From: Gyromitra esculenta
Taxonomy: Eukaryota; Ascomycota; Pezizomycetes; Pezizales; Discinaceae
Direction: 5' to 3'
Length of the DNA stretch: 64,000 nt
Assembly: GCA_038503075.1 (NCBI GenBank)
Contig: JBCAML010000005.1
Span: 992,001-1,056,000 of the forward strand
The translations under genes and the position numbers were made by a program. This document shows, one piece after another, positions 1-11,669 of the stretch. The notes beneath the pieces were generated by a model, which made no database searches, was not told where the DNA came from, and saw nothing but the letters and a program-made list of their open reading frames with translations. The number at the start of each line of letters is the position of its first letter. Position 1 is the first letter of the stretch.

Positions 1-162
1 ATCTTTCAAATGAAGGTTGAAAGGGAAAGGATGGGTTTGAAATTCATGAAAACGGATTCCCAAAAGGCTTGCAAGATCGATGTCAACAAGGCCTCAAAAC
101 TTTGGACTGCCTACGAGAAGGTCGGTTGGTTTGAAAGGCGATACATTCAGCAATATTTGTAG
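1..162 (+). CDS. 3' end of an unidentified protein-coding gene (partial)
   Basis: Frame 1 is open from the first base to a TAG at 160-162 and encodes 53 residues. They are rich in lysine and aromatic residues and end in GWFERRYIQQYL. The composition looks like real coding sequence: mixed charged and aromatic residues, and no low complexity. The downstream DNA switches abruptly to T-rich sequence, as expected of a 3' UTR. The rest of the gene lies upstream of the window. I do not recognise the family from this tail and give no function. Confidence 0.6.
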   Translation: MFQMKVERERMGLKFMKTDSQKACKIDVNKASKLWTAYEKVGWFERRYIQQYL

Positions 163-2968
163 AGCACAAGCGTAGGGGCTTCAGACGGATACGATATCAA
201 GGGATTTCCGGGCTAGGTTTTGATGATGGACATTGGATTTCTTTTGATGGCTGACGACAATGGTTTTTCTTTACGTATACGACATGGTACTTTCGTTTTT
301 TTTTTTCGGTTGGGGGTTTGCGATGTTTTTCCTTAAGTTTTTTTTATATATCTTACTACATGGGCTGGTTTGGGCGGGGTTTTTTGTCTTCGGTTCTCAT
401 TTTCCTTATGGTTTTCTTATATTCCCCTGGCTCATTCGGTTTGGGTGGTCGGACCTGTATTTTCTGGATTCTTCTCTTGTTATTTTCCTGGCTCATTGGG
501 TGGTTGCACTTGTACTTGAATTTTTTTTATTCTCTTTGTTATATGGACTGGGCTTGGTTGGTTTGGGGCGGTTTTGGAGTCCTGTATTTTTCTCTTCGGT
601 TGTTCTCCTTTGGCACACTTGTTTACATAGGGGTTTTTTTTCCATTCAGTCTTCCACACGGCGTTGTGTGATTTCCCCTTTGTCAAATTGTCTTTCCATT
701 TACCCTTCATTTCTTTTGGATTATGCACGGCCATGTGCAGGAGAGTAGCGCATTGTGTTCAGTCTGGCGTTTTGTATGTATCATCAACCTAAGGAGGCCC
801 TGGGATTTTACCATGTTTTCTTTCTTTCTTTCTTTTTTCTCTTATCATTTATTCAACTTTGGACCTTTCCCTCTTGCATTTTTGAACATATACAAGTCTT
901 GGATGATACAACTGGGTAATTTTTTATATCGCTTTATTCTCTTGCGTAAATTGAACTGAACTGAACCCGTCATTGACCGATTGTAGTATCCTTACGATTG
1001 ACCTTGTTGTGATGTGTTCATTTTGAGTGTTGATTTTCTTTGTCGTGGTCTGGGATCTCGTTGCTGTCTGCTTTCAGTGGCAGGTGTGATCACGAGAGAC
1101 GAGGGGGTTGTTCTGGGATCTTGCTTGCGATTGATCGATTGGCATACAAAAAGCCCAGGTGGTTTGACTATGCCGTCATAGTACGCACGTATCGCGTTTC
1201 GTATCATGTTCAGATCAATCATTGGCTGGGGGGGGGATCATACGCGGGCCCTTTGATTTATATGCCCTCGTTGGCTCTTTTCTGCTTTTTTCAAGGGGTG
1301 GATTGAATGAAGGGGTTAGTTAGGTCATGAGAGCTTGTGATGATGCTGTGTATTATTTTTCTGGTCTCCCCCATGCAATTGAGTGAAACCGCCTTTAGAA
1401 AAGTCAATTGTGGTCCCCGTCGATGCAATTGGTCTCTAGCGATGCAATTGCAAGCAATTGACGTTGTGTCTACAGTACTTACGCATGTGAATGGCATCAC
1501 CTTGCCATGGACCACGAAACCTGTAATTTCACGAATGCATAACTTTCCAGACCTATAGAACTTCGTCCCCCGTCTTCGCTTGACCGATTGAAGGTTGGAT
1601 ATGGATAGTCATGGAAATGGTGGAGAAATTGGGCCGGGAATGTCCTGTGCCTGTGAAACTCCCCGCAAAGCCTGGCCCCGGTGAGGGCAGACGATGAGTT
1701 TCAGCTGACGCATGTGTAGGATACAGGGCTTAAGTGTTACTCTAAAGTCACAATCACTCAATGGCTAGGGTTCACTGAGGTTCGCCTTTAATCTTTTTTC
1801 GGCCGACCGGCACCGGCAATACGGTGCGGTATGGTTGTTAAAGCATGAGTTTTTGAAAGGGGGGGGTGTCCGGACACCGAGTTTTGTCATCATCGGTCAA
1901 TCAAGGATAGAATTATCCAGAAAAAGCAAATTGTTTGTAATTGAGCTTTTTTCCTTCTATCCCGCCTCAGGCTCAGTGGGTGTGGTTTGTATTCAAACTC
2001 TACGAGCACAAGGCTGCTATCTCGATCGCGAATTGACATTGGCGAAGGGGAGGGGATCCTGCTTCGAAATCCAAGCGTAGCAGTCAATGCCGTGACGCAG
2101 CTGGGCTGAGCTCAGTTCGGAATTCTTGGGATGGATGGATGGGGATGGATGGATGGATTTGGCCGCTGACTGCTTCCTGCAGGTCATGCTCTCCTGCTCC
2201 ATGCACGCTGCACGCCTGTCGGAGGTTACGGTGGTCGCGCCGCTAACGCAGGTATTTTTACAGCCGCGAAGAGGTTCACGAAGCTGGTGGGAGGGGGAGG
2301 GTAGCACAGTATGATAGCACCGTGCAGCGAAGAGCTTCTAGAGGGCTTCTATTTTCAGCCGGAAGGACGGGATCGACAGGACCCGAGGCTGGCCGGTGGT
2401 GGGTGTGGGAGGGAAGGCAAGACTGGAGGATCCGGAAAGCGGGCGTCGGCCTGCGGGAAAAGAAAGTTGACCTGAACGTCTCCTGAAACGACGCAGGGTC
2501 CTCGGGTTTGCCAAGACCAGCCAATTACCACGGTGTGAACAACTCGAGAACCAGCAACCAGCGAGTTGGTGGTGCAAAACGCTGCGGGGAAAGGAAAGGG
2601 AAAAGTAAAAGGAAAACAGAACAATTGATCGAATCCTCTCTTGGGAAGAAGAGGAAGACGATGGACAAGACCAGAGAGACGAAGAAGGGCATAGCCAGCA
2701 GATAGATGGACAACAACTCGGTCTCGGTGAGGACGACGTGGTGGGGTAGCTACGTAGGTACCCCAATCTCTCTGGTCCTACCCTTTCATCATCATCATCA
2801 TCACCAACTCCATCACTGCCACCATCCGTCGACCTCGTGTTGCTGTCTCTGTTCCGCTGTATCTGTCTCTCGCTCGTATCGTTTCTCACAACTTAAGCTT
2901 ATCTGCATAGTCCCTTCATTCGTGTTTCCATCGAGTGTTCCCTCGCTTAGCTACAGATAAAGAAACAC
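163..2968. other. Intergenic region, T-rich then mixed; leader of the Nudix gene at its end
   Basis: No convincing gene is seen here. Bases 250-960 are strongly T-rich with long T runs, typical of 3' UTR or terminator DNA. The open frames in it encode phenylalanine/leucine-rich nonsense. Bases 2340-2968 are probably the promoter and leader of the Nudix gene, including a (CAT)n trinucleotide run at 2786-2803. The long minus-strand frame across that leader is arginine/serine/proline low complexity and was rejected. Confidence 0.5.
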
Positions 2969-4410
2969 ATGGCCATGAACTCCAAACCGTCAACAGACAT
3001 AATCCCAGCCCTCTACCGCGCGTTGGAAGAGTTGTGCGAGAACCCCCCACCATCCATCCCATCACCAGCTACCATTCCCAAGCGCGCGTCTGTTGCGTTG
3101 GTGATACGGGTAAGCACTATACGATACGTCATTACATGTGCTTGTGCTTTCAGCCCCTCCCGCGCCCGTTGGCCCAATTGTCCAATCACTAACGTCCACA
3201 ATCTCATGCCAGATCCAACCGCATCCTTCTCACCATCCAAGCCCAGACGAGAACAAAACGGGAGCCACCAACTTATCGGAATTTTTTCAACTTCCCTGGG
3301 TACAGCATGGTGATCCCGAGTGTCTGTTTATCAAACGGGCTGCTAGGAAGGGGGATCGCTGGACAAGCCATGTGGCGTTGCCCGGCGGGAAAAGAGACGT
3401 CGAAGACAAAGATGATTACGAGGCAGCTGTGAGGGAGTGCTTGGAGGAGGTTGGACTGAATCTTGACGGAGGGATGGTAATTGACTGCGGGAAACTACCT
3501 GACAGGGTGTAGGTTTCCTCGCGGGGAATCAATCGATCTAGATGGCTGACTTGGCAGAACAGAGTGACGACTTCCTGGGGAACGGTCCCGTAAGTACAAT
3601 TCTCCACTAGTTCTCCACGTTGCACATGTAGGAATTTTAACTGAGTAATTTCTTGTGCTACACAGCCTTATGGTTCTGTGTCCCTTCGTATTCCTCCACA
3701 CCTCCCCCGTGCCCCCTCCATTCTACCTCCAACCTGCCGAAGTGGCCTCGGCACACTGGGTACCGCTCCGTACTCTTCTATCACCAACTTTCCGCACCGT
3801 CGAAACCTGCGATGTATCAGACCGTCTTGCTCGCCAACGTTGGGGCCTCTGGGGCCATTTCGTGAGATGGGGGCTCCGCCTCAACCTCGGACGGATGGAG
3901 TTCTCCGCTGTGCGTCTTTGGCCGAGCTTTAGCGTATTTTCTTCTTTCGGTGGCGACTTTCTTGATGGAATTGAAACTGGAGGGAAGAACTGGGATAGGC
4001 CTATGTTACTTTGGGGGCTCACATTAGGTGTCGTAACCGATTTTTTCGAGATGTTGCCTCATGAGCAGCCAGTAACAGGATGGAAATATCCCAGTTTCAC
4101 TAGGCCTGATGTCAAGGTTGTTGTATGGTTCATGACTAGGGGTCTCAGAAAGAGGAACTGGGAGAAAGCTAGGATCGGAAGCATGGCGAGGGCTTTGGAC
4201 GAAGCGGATGAAGATAATAAAAATAGTATGATACTTGTTGGCAGCGAGGGATTAGAGGGTCATAATAGGGGCCCTAGATCTAGTGCTGTCGGGACGTTGC
4301 TGGAAGGTTATTACGATATAGTTCGGAGGGCTGTTTGGGTCACCCTTCTTGGGAGGACGATTACAGGTGTGGCTCTTGGGGCTGTTTGGTGGAGATATGG
4401 ATGGTGCTAG
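2969..4410 (+). CDS. Nudix hydrolase of the NUDT7/NUDT8-like (CoA pyrophosphatase-like) group
   Basis: The model is four exons: 2969-3109, 3213-3508, 3563-3589 and 3666-4410, giving 402 residues. Exon 2 carries the Nudix box: a PGGKRD start, then an acidic stretch, then RECLEEVG, with the REXXEE core intact. The PGGKRD form with a one-residue-longer spacing resembles coenzyme A-type Nudix enzymes such as NUDT7/NUDT8. These hydrolyse nucleoside diphosphate-X compounds with a divalent metal. The substrate here is inferred. The exon 2/3/4 joins restore the family-like order RVVTTSWG then LMVLCPFVF; exon 3 is only 27 nt. Introns have GT/AG ends with CTAAC and CTGAC branch points. The ATG at 2969 follows a purine-rich context. 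The last ~30 residues are hydrophobic (VTLLGRTITGVALGAVWW), suggesting a membrane anchor. The gene converges on the fructosamine kinase gene. Confidence 0.92.
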
Positions 4411-6713
4411 GTTCGCCTATACCCCTAGATTTGTCTCGCTTTATTCTAGGCTTTGATGGGATTATGGCGGCGAAGGGTATACGGCCTTCAGTTTGCTAGT
4501 AAAGCGAGGGTTTCTCACTAATCTACGAATTAGGCTTAGTACTTAGAGGGCGAATGGAGATATAATTACAGATGCAACACTAGTGGTTAATTTCGAAACT
4601 AATGGGAGTGTCATCAAACTTTCTTTTCATTTCCACAAAGAGTCCTTCCCGCGGCTTGCACGTTAGGCGACGAATCATCGGTAGTCACTCGCACACAGTC
4701 AATATCTATAACATTACTCTTTGAGGAAGGCTCACTATGTATACTGTTCATCAAGGTAGAAGTCAGGTCTTTGGCAAGAGAAATCTGATTCTGGATGTGT
4801 TGAAGCTGCTCTCTGACTTGCGCCTTTAGGATACAGTTTACTTGGTATTTTCCTAATGTTGCTTTTTATTACTTTTTATTTTCGACCGTACAAATCGAGG
4901 TTTAGAAGAATAACTGGCTTGAGAGATGGCATTGTGAGCGCGCTGAGCGTTTTAAAAGTTACTAGTCTCTAGCGAACTATTTTAGGCGTCTTGACGAGCA
5001 TTTTTCGCCCTAGTTTTGTTCGTTGAATTTCTCACTTTCTAATCGAAGTCCTAATTTGTGAGCCTCGACCATGTGGTGCCTTTGATGAGCTATTATGGTT
5101 CCTCAAGTCCCCTATACACGTAGCTACGATACAAATATCCTCTCGTATCCAGATGAGGTGATTTTTTAATAAGAGCATATTAAGGCAGGGTGACAGGGAA
5201 GGCTTACAAGAGCAAGGGGGCTATCGTGGTTTCTCGCATTGTAGTAATATGTTGGATATTGGCCATTGCAGTGTGGGGGTCTTTGAGAATCTACAACGCA
5301 TAACGAACTCACTTCTCCCTAACCATCCAGCTTCACGCAAGTAAATCATGGGACCTTCACTCGATGGGTATCTCGCTCATACCATGTTCTTTTGAACAAC
5401 GAAGAGGATGCGAAAGGAAATATATTGCCTCGAATACTGAGTCGTATGCTCTCTCTGTGCCACGATTGGGGACCCCCGTAACCTGAATCCTCCACAACAC
5501 GAACCTATTGATCTTCATGCAAAACTTAATACTTCAGCTACCGCTATAATTTGATGGTACCATGAAGGATGTTTCTGGATGCTTACCCTATGGAAATAGT
5601 AGGCGAAGTAACGATTATCAAGCGAACATTGGTGGCTTCTATGCAAAATAGTTCTCACAATTCAGCCTACTATATTCGGATTGCTACGCCAGCAAAAGGG
5701 AAGAGTTGTCAGCGGGTTTACCATAGACGTGGCTTTTCTTCTGTACAATGTGACAGTGGCCCGGTGTATCGCCAACGGGCTGCCTAGATATAGCACATCG
5801 GCCCCGTTACGTTGGCCAATTTCTGTTCCTGATGAATCTTAGTTAATCGTAATAGGTTATGCTGGCGAATGTCCTAGTGACACAATGGCAAGTGCGCAGA
5901 AATTTTTACGTCGCGCCACCTGAAATGTGCAGCTGCGCATGAATATGAAACTACCCCCCGCCCGGAATTAGGGTCGTTTCAGTCAAACAACCAGGGGACA
6001 CATGACAACAGGTAGTCTCGCTGCCAGACCTAACTTCAAGTTGTTATTAGGCCTGGCGACGAGGCTAGGCGTTACAACTAGAATCGGGTCTCCCGTCTGG
6101 AGGAACTGAGGCATCAGTACATAAGATTAGTAGTGATACATCACCTGTTTCCAAAGGCGTGTGCTTCCATGCATCTGTAATTGTATTAGGAAAACAACGC
6201 ATTGTTTGTTGTAATTACATGTATCTTTCTATGATAGAGTGCGTGGAGCTCGTGGTCAGAGGTGGGGATCTATTGCCGATAGTCGAGGCGGTGGGTGTCT
6301 GAATCGTTCAAAATACTGCCGCTCTACCTGGTATTCGCCTACGGATATTATGATTGTCTTGTGGAGCTAGAGCTTTCTACGAGGTGGGCGCGTTTTTGAA
6401 TAGTGTGCTGCAACAACAACTTTTTCAATACAATAGTGAACCGGTCTTGATTTAAGTCATGTTACGTCACTCGGCACAATTAATTTTTTGGCATAAAAGA
6501 AATCGACTTTATGGCGAATATGGATAGCACATGCTCGTTCTAAATTTGATCTTTATGAGGACTTGATCCCCATGTTAGTAGTAGCGCTGAGTACTTTTTA
6601 GCCTTGATAATTATGTAAATTTGAGGTTGAACATCTATTCTATGCAATAGATCACCTGTCTAGATATCTCAGGCAGTAGAGAGTATAGAACTACGTATTT
6701 CTAAGCACTAGGC
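4411..6713. other. AT-rich intergenic block between convergent genes
   Basis: This 2.3 kb holds no credible gene. The only frame above 70 codons (5569-5787) has no recognisable features. One copy of the palindrome TACATGTA lies at 6216-6223. Stops are frequent in every frame, and I see no terminal inverted repeats by eye. Confidence 0.5.
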
Positions 6714-7893
6714 CTAAGACCCAAGTTGGTCCTCAGCATCGCCGTACTTTGTATACATATTCTTCATAATGCTAACAGCTCCCGATCGATACCCGCTACC
6801 AAATAAGGCGTGATGATTTAGTTGATGATAACTGCCAAGCGAATATTTCTTAGGATTTGCAAACTCTCTTTAGCAAACGATAAGAAGGATAATACGTACA
6901 GCTGGTAAAGCTCGACGCGGTCGTCGTACTCATCGACAGGCGCGGTCTTCGGAATGAGATTATGATACTCTTTAAAAAACGCTGACCCGAAGCCACCAAA
7001 CAATTTCATAATACCCAATTCATATTCGTTATGTGCATAGCAAGCCTAGGTTCTCATACAGGATCCGTTAACTCTACCGTCTCTATAGAAAGAAAGAAAA
7101 AATTAAAGCCGAGAGTGTTACACACCGAAGGATCAAAGATTAACTCCTCGACCTCTCCATCCTCACCAAAACTCCCTTTAGAGGCATTTCCGCTCCATAA
7201 ATCACCATGGACTGCCACTGGCTTCACACCCTCGAGCCTTCCAAGTAATCGTGGCACCACAACGTCTACGGTTTTCTCCACCCACCGCCTTAGTTCTCTA
7301 TCAGGCCCATTTTTCGTCTCACTGGAAGCGAGGATATGCAAAAGTCTTCGTTTCCCGTAAAAGTCCGCCCAATTATCTTCCCAGGAATTGTCCTGGATGG
7401 TTGAACCACAACATGTTGGTACGGGAAATCCAAATTTGTTTTTGTATTCTGCTGGTTGCGGTTTTGTGTGTAATTTTGCTAGCTTTGACGCTAGCGATTC
7501 ATCTAATGAAGACGTAGCACGAGAAGAAAGGTTTAGAAAGTTGGTTGCAAGGTAGTAACCTGATGCATCTTGAAGTGGTCCATGAGCGAAGGCTTTGGGG
7601 CATAGTGAAGGTACAACGTTATGAATTGCGTTAAGGGACTCGAATTCGCCTGTTGGAAAAATTTATTTAGCTTCCAAGGCCCTTTAGAGGCATATAGAAA
7701 ACACACCACGAAACATGATCCCCGCGTCCTTGCCCTTCCCGGTCTTCATGAAGAACCACTGCTTCCTACCATCTTCAGTCTCGGTAGAAATCTTGAAGGT
7801 AGATGCGAAGCCACTAGCGCCGTGAGAGGCGACTGCAGTTACCGACGGATCGAGACGCAAGGCGGCGAGAACTGCTGAGTCTAGTTTGGGCAT
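6714..7893 (-). CDS. Fructosamine/ketosamine-3-kinase family protein
   Basis: Four exons on the minus strand are 7707-7893, 7126-7649, 6900-7045 and 6714-6831, together 324 residues. The family (FN3K) phosphorylates the sugar moiety of glycated lysines so that it falls off, a protein-repair reaction in the cytosol. It has a small kinase-like fold. Diagnostic sequences are an N-terminal FMKTGKG lysine strand, the catalytic loop VHGDLWSGN (exon 2), the metal-binding FDPS at the exon 2/3 junction, and ELGIMKLFGGFG followed by FFKEYH (exon 3). The last exon gives HALFGSGYRSGA, the usual family ending. Length is near the family norm (~300). All joins keep phase, and the exon 3 donor is GTACGT. The DPS motif is followed by ACYAH where YYGHRE-like sequence is more usual, a mild deviation. 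The gene converges on the Nudix gene. Confidence 0.93.
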
Positions 7894-9068
7894 CTTTAAT
7901 GTTCTGCTGGGTTAGGATGGTTTATTTATTAGTGTTTTGCGGAGTCGTTTATTGACGTCCGAGAACTATGTCATTGTATATAAGATAAGATAGCGGTTGG
8001 GCGCACCGAGTTTGGCAATGTGTTGGGTACGAGTGATACACGATGACACCCACCACCTCCCCTTCCACCTTCACGTCCAGCCAATCAGCTAGTCAGCTAT
8101 TCTCACCTCAGACTTGGCCCCCGTACGATCGGATGGGGTCACATCGTGGGGATTCCCTTACCCCTCGAACCTGAGATTTTTATTTCTGAATCACCCTTTG
8201 ACTTTAGTTCCCCCTTTTCTCTTCATAGCAGCGGCTCAAGGCAGGGCTTAAAAGCCGCACTTGATTTAACCACTAATGCCCCTTGCCATTGTTTTGATCT
8301 AGTGGTACATTTAGGCACCCCGTGGGTCATATAGGCCCAGTCTCTGTATTAATGAGTTCACACACACACCCACACAACCCCGCTAGGTACCACATAAAAT
8401 ATTTCCTGGTTAGCCTATGTGTGACGATTGCGGGGAATGTTGACGTGAAATGTGATGAGGGTAGCATGAGTGATTTTTTGTGATCCTTTTGAACCTTCTA
8501 GGCTGGGTAAGGTCGCTTTCCTTTTTGTTCCTGCAGGGGGTTGGAAGTCCCTTATTGCCATGGTTGTTTACTTATGCCGGACACAGCCGAGATGCTAAGT
8601 TGATAAACGCTAGGATTATAGTGGGGAGAAAAAACACCACCAAGAAAAACCAATCTGCGAGAGATCAGTGTCGACTGAACCCGTCAAAACTAGATTTCGA
8701 CCGGAGAAACCCCTTTGGAGAATCTCGTATTGTTTAGTTCGGAAGAAGGTGCCGAAAAAGCAAGATTTCTGTTGGAAAAAAAGCATGGAAAGTTTGTCGC
8801 AGCAACTATTTTTTCAATTGTGCCAAAAATTTCTTTTTTTTTTCGTCAACGTCATCAACCATTTGTGCCTTCTTATTTATCCTCCCTTTCTCGTTCTCCT
8901 AGCGCTGCCCTCCACAAACAAAATAAACAAAGGCCTGCCCAGAATTAAGTGCTTGAGCGTAGCAAATAATTTAACAAAGAAAAAGAGACTAAATAAAAGA
9001 GTGCGAATTAACAAATAAGCGGTTTCAAAGGTACTGATATGGCTCCCGCTACTCCATATGCGCCACCA
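7894..9068. other. Intergenic: upstream of the fructosamine kinase and downstream of the cyclin
   Basis: Bases 7894-8150 are probably the promoter of the minus-strand kinase gene. A short CA-rich tract lies near 8350-8380. Frames at 8480-9018 overlap one another on the same strand, are lysine/phenylalanine-rich and lack features, so they were rejected. No RNA gene or repeat structure was seen. Confidence 0.45.
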
Positions 9069-10280
9069 TCATCTTCCAGCAGCCATCTGTACATCTGCCG
9101 AGCCTAAACGAGATTGAGATCTTTCGGGATTGCCTGAACCCTCTCCGCTTTCGGTTCCTTCCTCTCCAGCGATTATATACCGGCTCTGTAATCTTCCAAT
9201 CAGACTCCTGTAATACTCCTCCAACACCTCGCCCTTTGGTACGATCCTCCACCCTACTCTAACCAAGAATTCCAACTCCAGCAGATTTAGTTCCATTAAA
9301 CTCACACCTCCAACCTTAGCGTAGAACCCGTTTGTCAAGAACGAGTCGCAAAGGCCCTTTGATGCGACAGTGGCGGCCGTGATGAGAAAGCGATGCACCG
9401 TGAGTGAGGATACGACGAATGGCGGGTAGTGTGTTGACAGGATATCAATATAATAGACCATTGACAGAAGAATCGAAGGCTGGAGTGACGCATGCAATGC
9501 TAATCGGGATAGATAATCCGGAATTGAAATTGTAGGCGGCGCTCTAGATGCGCGTGGGTCAGGTCAGCGCTGAATTGACAAGTGAGTAAGTTTAAAAATG
9601 GGTTAGTACCGCGAATGGAAGCGGGTGAGGCCCGCCCCAGACAATGGTATCTTGTCATTCAAGCCAACCAGCTCAAGCAGCATGTCGCTGATGAGATACA
9701 CGAGATCTGGGGTAGGGCAATGTTGGTAGAGCGCGGGTAGGGTCTTGATTGATGGGTCCATACGTCTGGCTCGCTTGGGCGGGGAGGCGGCTCCGGTGGG
9801 GTTACGTGGCGGGGCAGTGGGGGTGGAAGGGGCAATGGGAGGGGTGGAACATTGCGTGGATGGAGGAGCAGTAGATGTAACCGATGTACAAAGGGGGGTA
9901 GAGGGCGTAGCAGAAGACGTTTTGGAGTGTCTGGGAGCTACTACAGGAGACGATGGCTTCGAGTACGAGAGTTTAGGGGTCTGTGGGCGGGATGACCGTC
10001 TGGCATGTTTTAATAGCGGGGAGGCTTTGGGGGTTTCGGCACGAGCTCGGCCGCCATTGGGGGATGCTGCGGACATTGCTGCTGCCCCGCCGCTGTTGGA
10101 TGTCGAGGAGCGGGCACTGAGGGACGGTGACTGGACGTACTGCGGGTACGAAGGGGACTTGAAGTCATCCGGCGAGAGAGCCTTGAGCGAGGAGGAGGAT
10201 GGGCGGGGAATGATCTCGGATGAGGTGGTGGTGGACGATGACGATGACGAGGTACTAATGCCAGGCGGGGCTGGGTTCAT
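9069..10280 (-). CDS. pho80: PHO80/PREG-type cyclin (phosphate-responsive Pho85 partner)
   Basis: Two exons (9610-10280 and 9069-9543) with a 66-nt intron encode 381 residues. The first ~175 residues are serine/threonine/proline-rich and disordered. The cyclin domain follows: LPALYQHCPTPDLVYLISDML, then LTRFHSR joined to APPTISIPDYLSRL, then SSLTVHRFLITAATVASKG and a GGVSLMELNLLELEFL helix. These segments match the PHO80/PREG cyclin family closely. In yeast and Neurospora this cyclin with the Pho85 kinase keeps the phosphate-starvation transcription factor inactive when phosphate is plentiful. The start is the first ATG (10278-10280) in a strong GCCGCC context; the frame is open further upstream but without an ATG. 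The short tail is Gly/Ser/Glu-rich. The gene diverges from the armadillo gene. Confidence 0.93.
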
Positions 10281-11669
10281 GGCGGCGGCGGCAGCGGCGT
10301 TCCTGGTGGGGATGGTGGCGGTGGCAGTGGCAGTGGCAGCGGCGGGGAGGGGGGGCCTGCGGGGATAGGATAGCTGGAGGCGGTGATCAGCAGCAGCAGA
10401 GGCAACGGGACACCGGACACATGCGCCAGTCGGATTGGAGGCGGCCGTCGAGCGAGTGGGCGAACACCAGACCAATGGAGAGATCTAGCTGGGCGAGACG
10501 TGCAGACTAGGTACCGGCAACTAGGTGTCTGTGATCCAGGCTACGTGCTGCTGGGACCATGAGAGGGGAAGATCGGTGCAGCAGACAGCAGACAGCAGCA
10601 GCAGAGGCTCTAGCGGGACAGAAGCGGTTGTAAGGGTGCAACGTACGGACAAACAAACAAAATACAGCAGAGGACTGCGGATGCACGAAAGAATTGCTGG
10701 CGCTTCGGTACGAGGGAGGATGCAAGTTGTCGGTAGACTTAAGTACAGAGGGGACGGTCACCTTATGTACCTACTCTATTGCTGCGGACACCCCAGTGCT
10801 CTCCACCAGAGGGCGAGAAAAAAAAACTGCGGACAGGAAAAGCAAAAAAAAAACTTCTTCACGAGCTTCTGGGCCGCGGCGGATGGACACCACTCCACGA
10901 CAACTTTCGAAGTCGAGCAGCTTCCACGAACCCAGGCCATGTAACACCTGAATCCCGTCCGAGCGGTCAGTGGGACAGGCGGCTCAGCACATGCACTCGT
11001 GCCCAGCAGAGACTGCTTGTCTTGATTCCAATTGCTGGAGCATTAGGGCCATAGGACAGCCAGCCTATCTTTGGCGATTGGGATCGGTCGAAGCGCTGGC
11101 TGCGAGCAGAAGATCCGATATCGACTAGTGCAGCCCCAGTCCCGCATGCTGTCTCTTGTTCGGACGAAACCTCCGACACGAGGGGAGGGGTCGAGTGGTA
11201 CAGAGAGTGCGCAGAGCCGGGGAGCCGTGATACTCGGGGCGGGCAAGGAACAGTGGGCGGTCTTTGCGCGCACACGTTGGACAGACAATCGTAGTGCTCG
11301 TGCAACACAAGCGTTACATAACGCTCCTCCGAAAGCTTGCTTGTACCTCCTCCACATCGCCGAAAACTCTTATGCCGACGACACCTCCCTCGAATAATAC
11401 CCCCTCCCCCCCCTCCGTCCCCTACCGTCCACTCAAAATACATATACATCTTAATTGCTTCATCAGCCTTTTAAGCCTTCCAACAATCTCTCGCCACGGA
11501 TCATTCATCTACTTTTTTCTCTCATTTATTTTAAAGGCTTGGTGATCGCACCACCCGAGACCTCGCACGACAGCTACATACGACAGCGACCGCCCTCCCT
11601 GCCTCGTTCATCACACCCCGAGTGCCAGAACATCCACCATCCACATCATCATCATCCATCATCATCATC
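10281..11669. promoter_or_regulatory. Shared upstream region of divergent cyclin and armadillo genes
   Basis: This 1.39 kb separates two start codons that point away from each other, so it must hold both promoters. It is richer in GC than the other spacers. It contains C-rich runs near 11400-11420 and a CAT/ATC trinucleotide run (11631-11669) directly against the plus-strand ATG. Frames on both strands are low-complexity shadows. I cannot identify a specific TATA or transcription start. Confidence 0.55.

Noticed and set aside
260..748. 162-codon plus-strand frame
   Set aside because: Phe/Leu/Trp-rich product of a T-rich 3' flank; an overlapping frame shows the same bias and no domain is present.
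2338..2889. 183-codon minus-strand frame over the Nudix leader
   Set aside because: Serine/arginine/proline low complexity, including an aspartate run read from the CAT repeat in antisense; it opposes a good plus-strand leader.
9745..10368. 207-codon plus-strand frame opposite the cyclin
   Set aside because: Antisense of the Ser/Pro-rich cyclin N-terminus; its Ala/Gly/Asp bias is explained by that strand.
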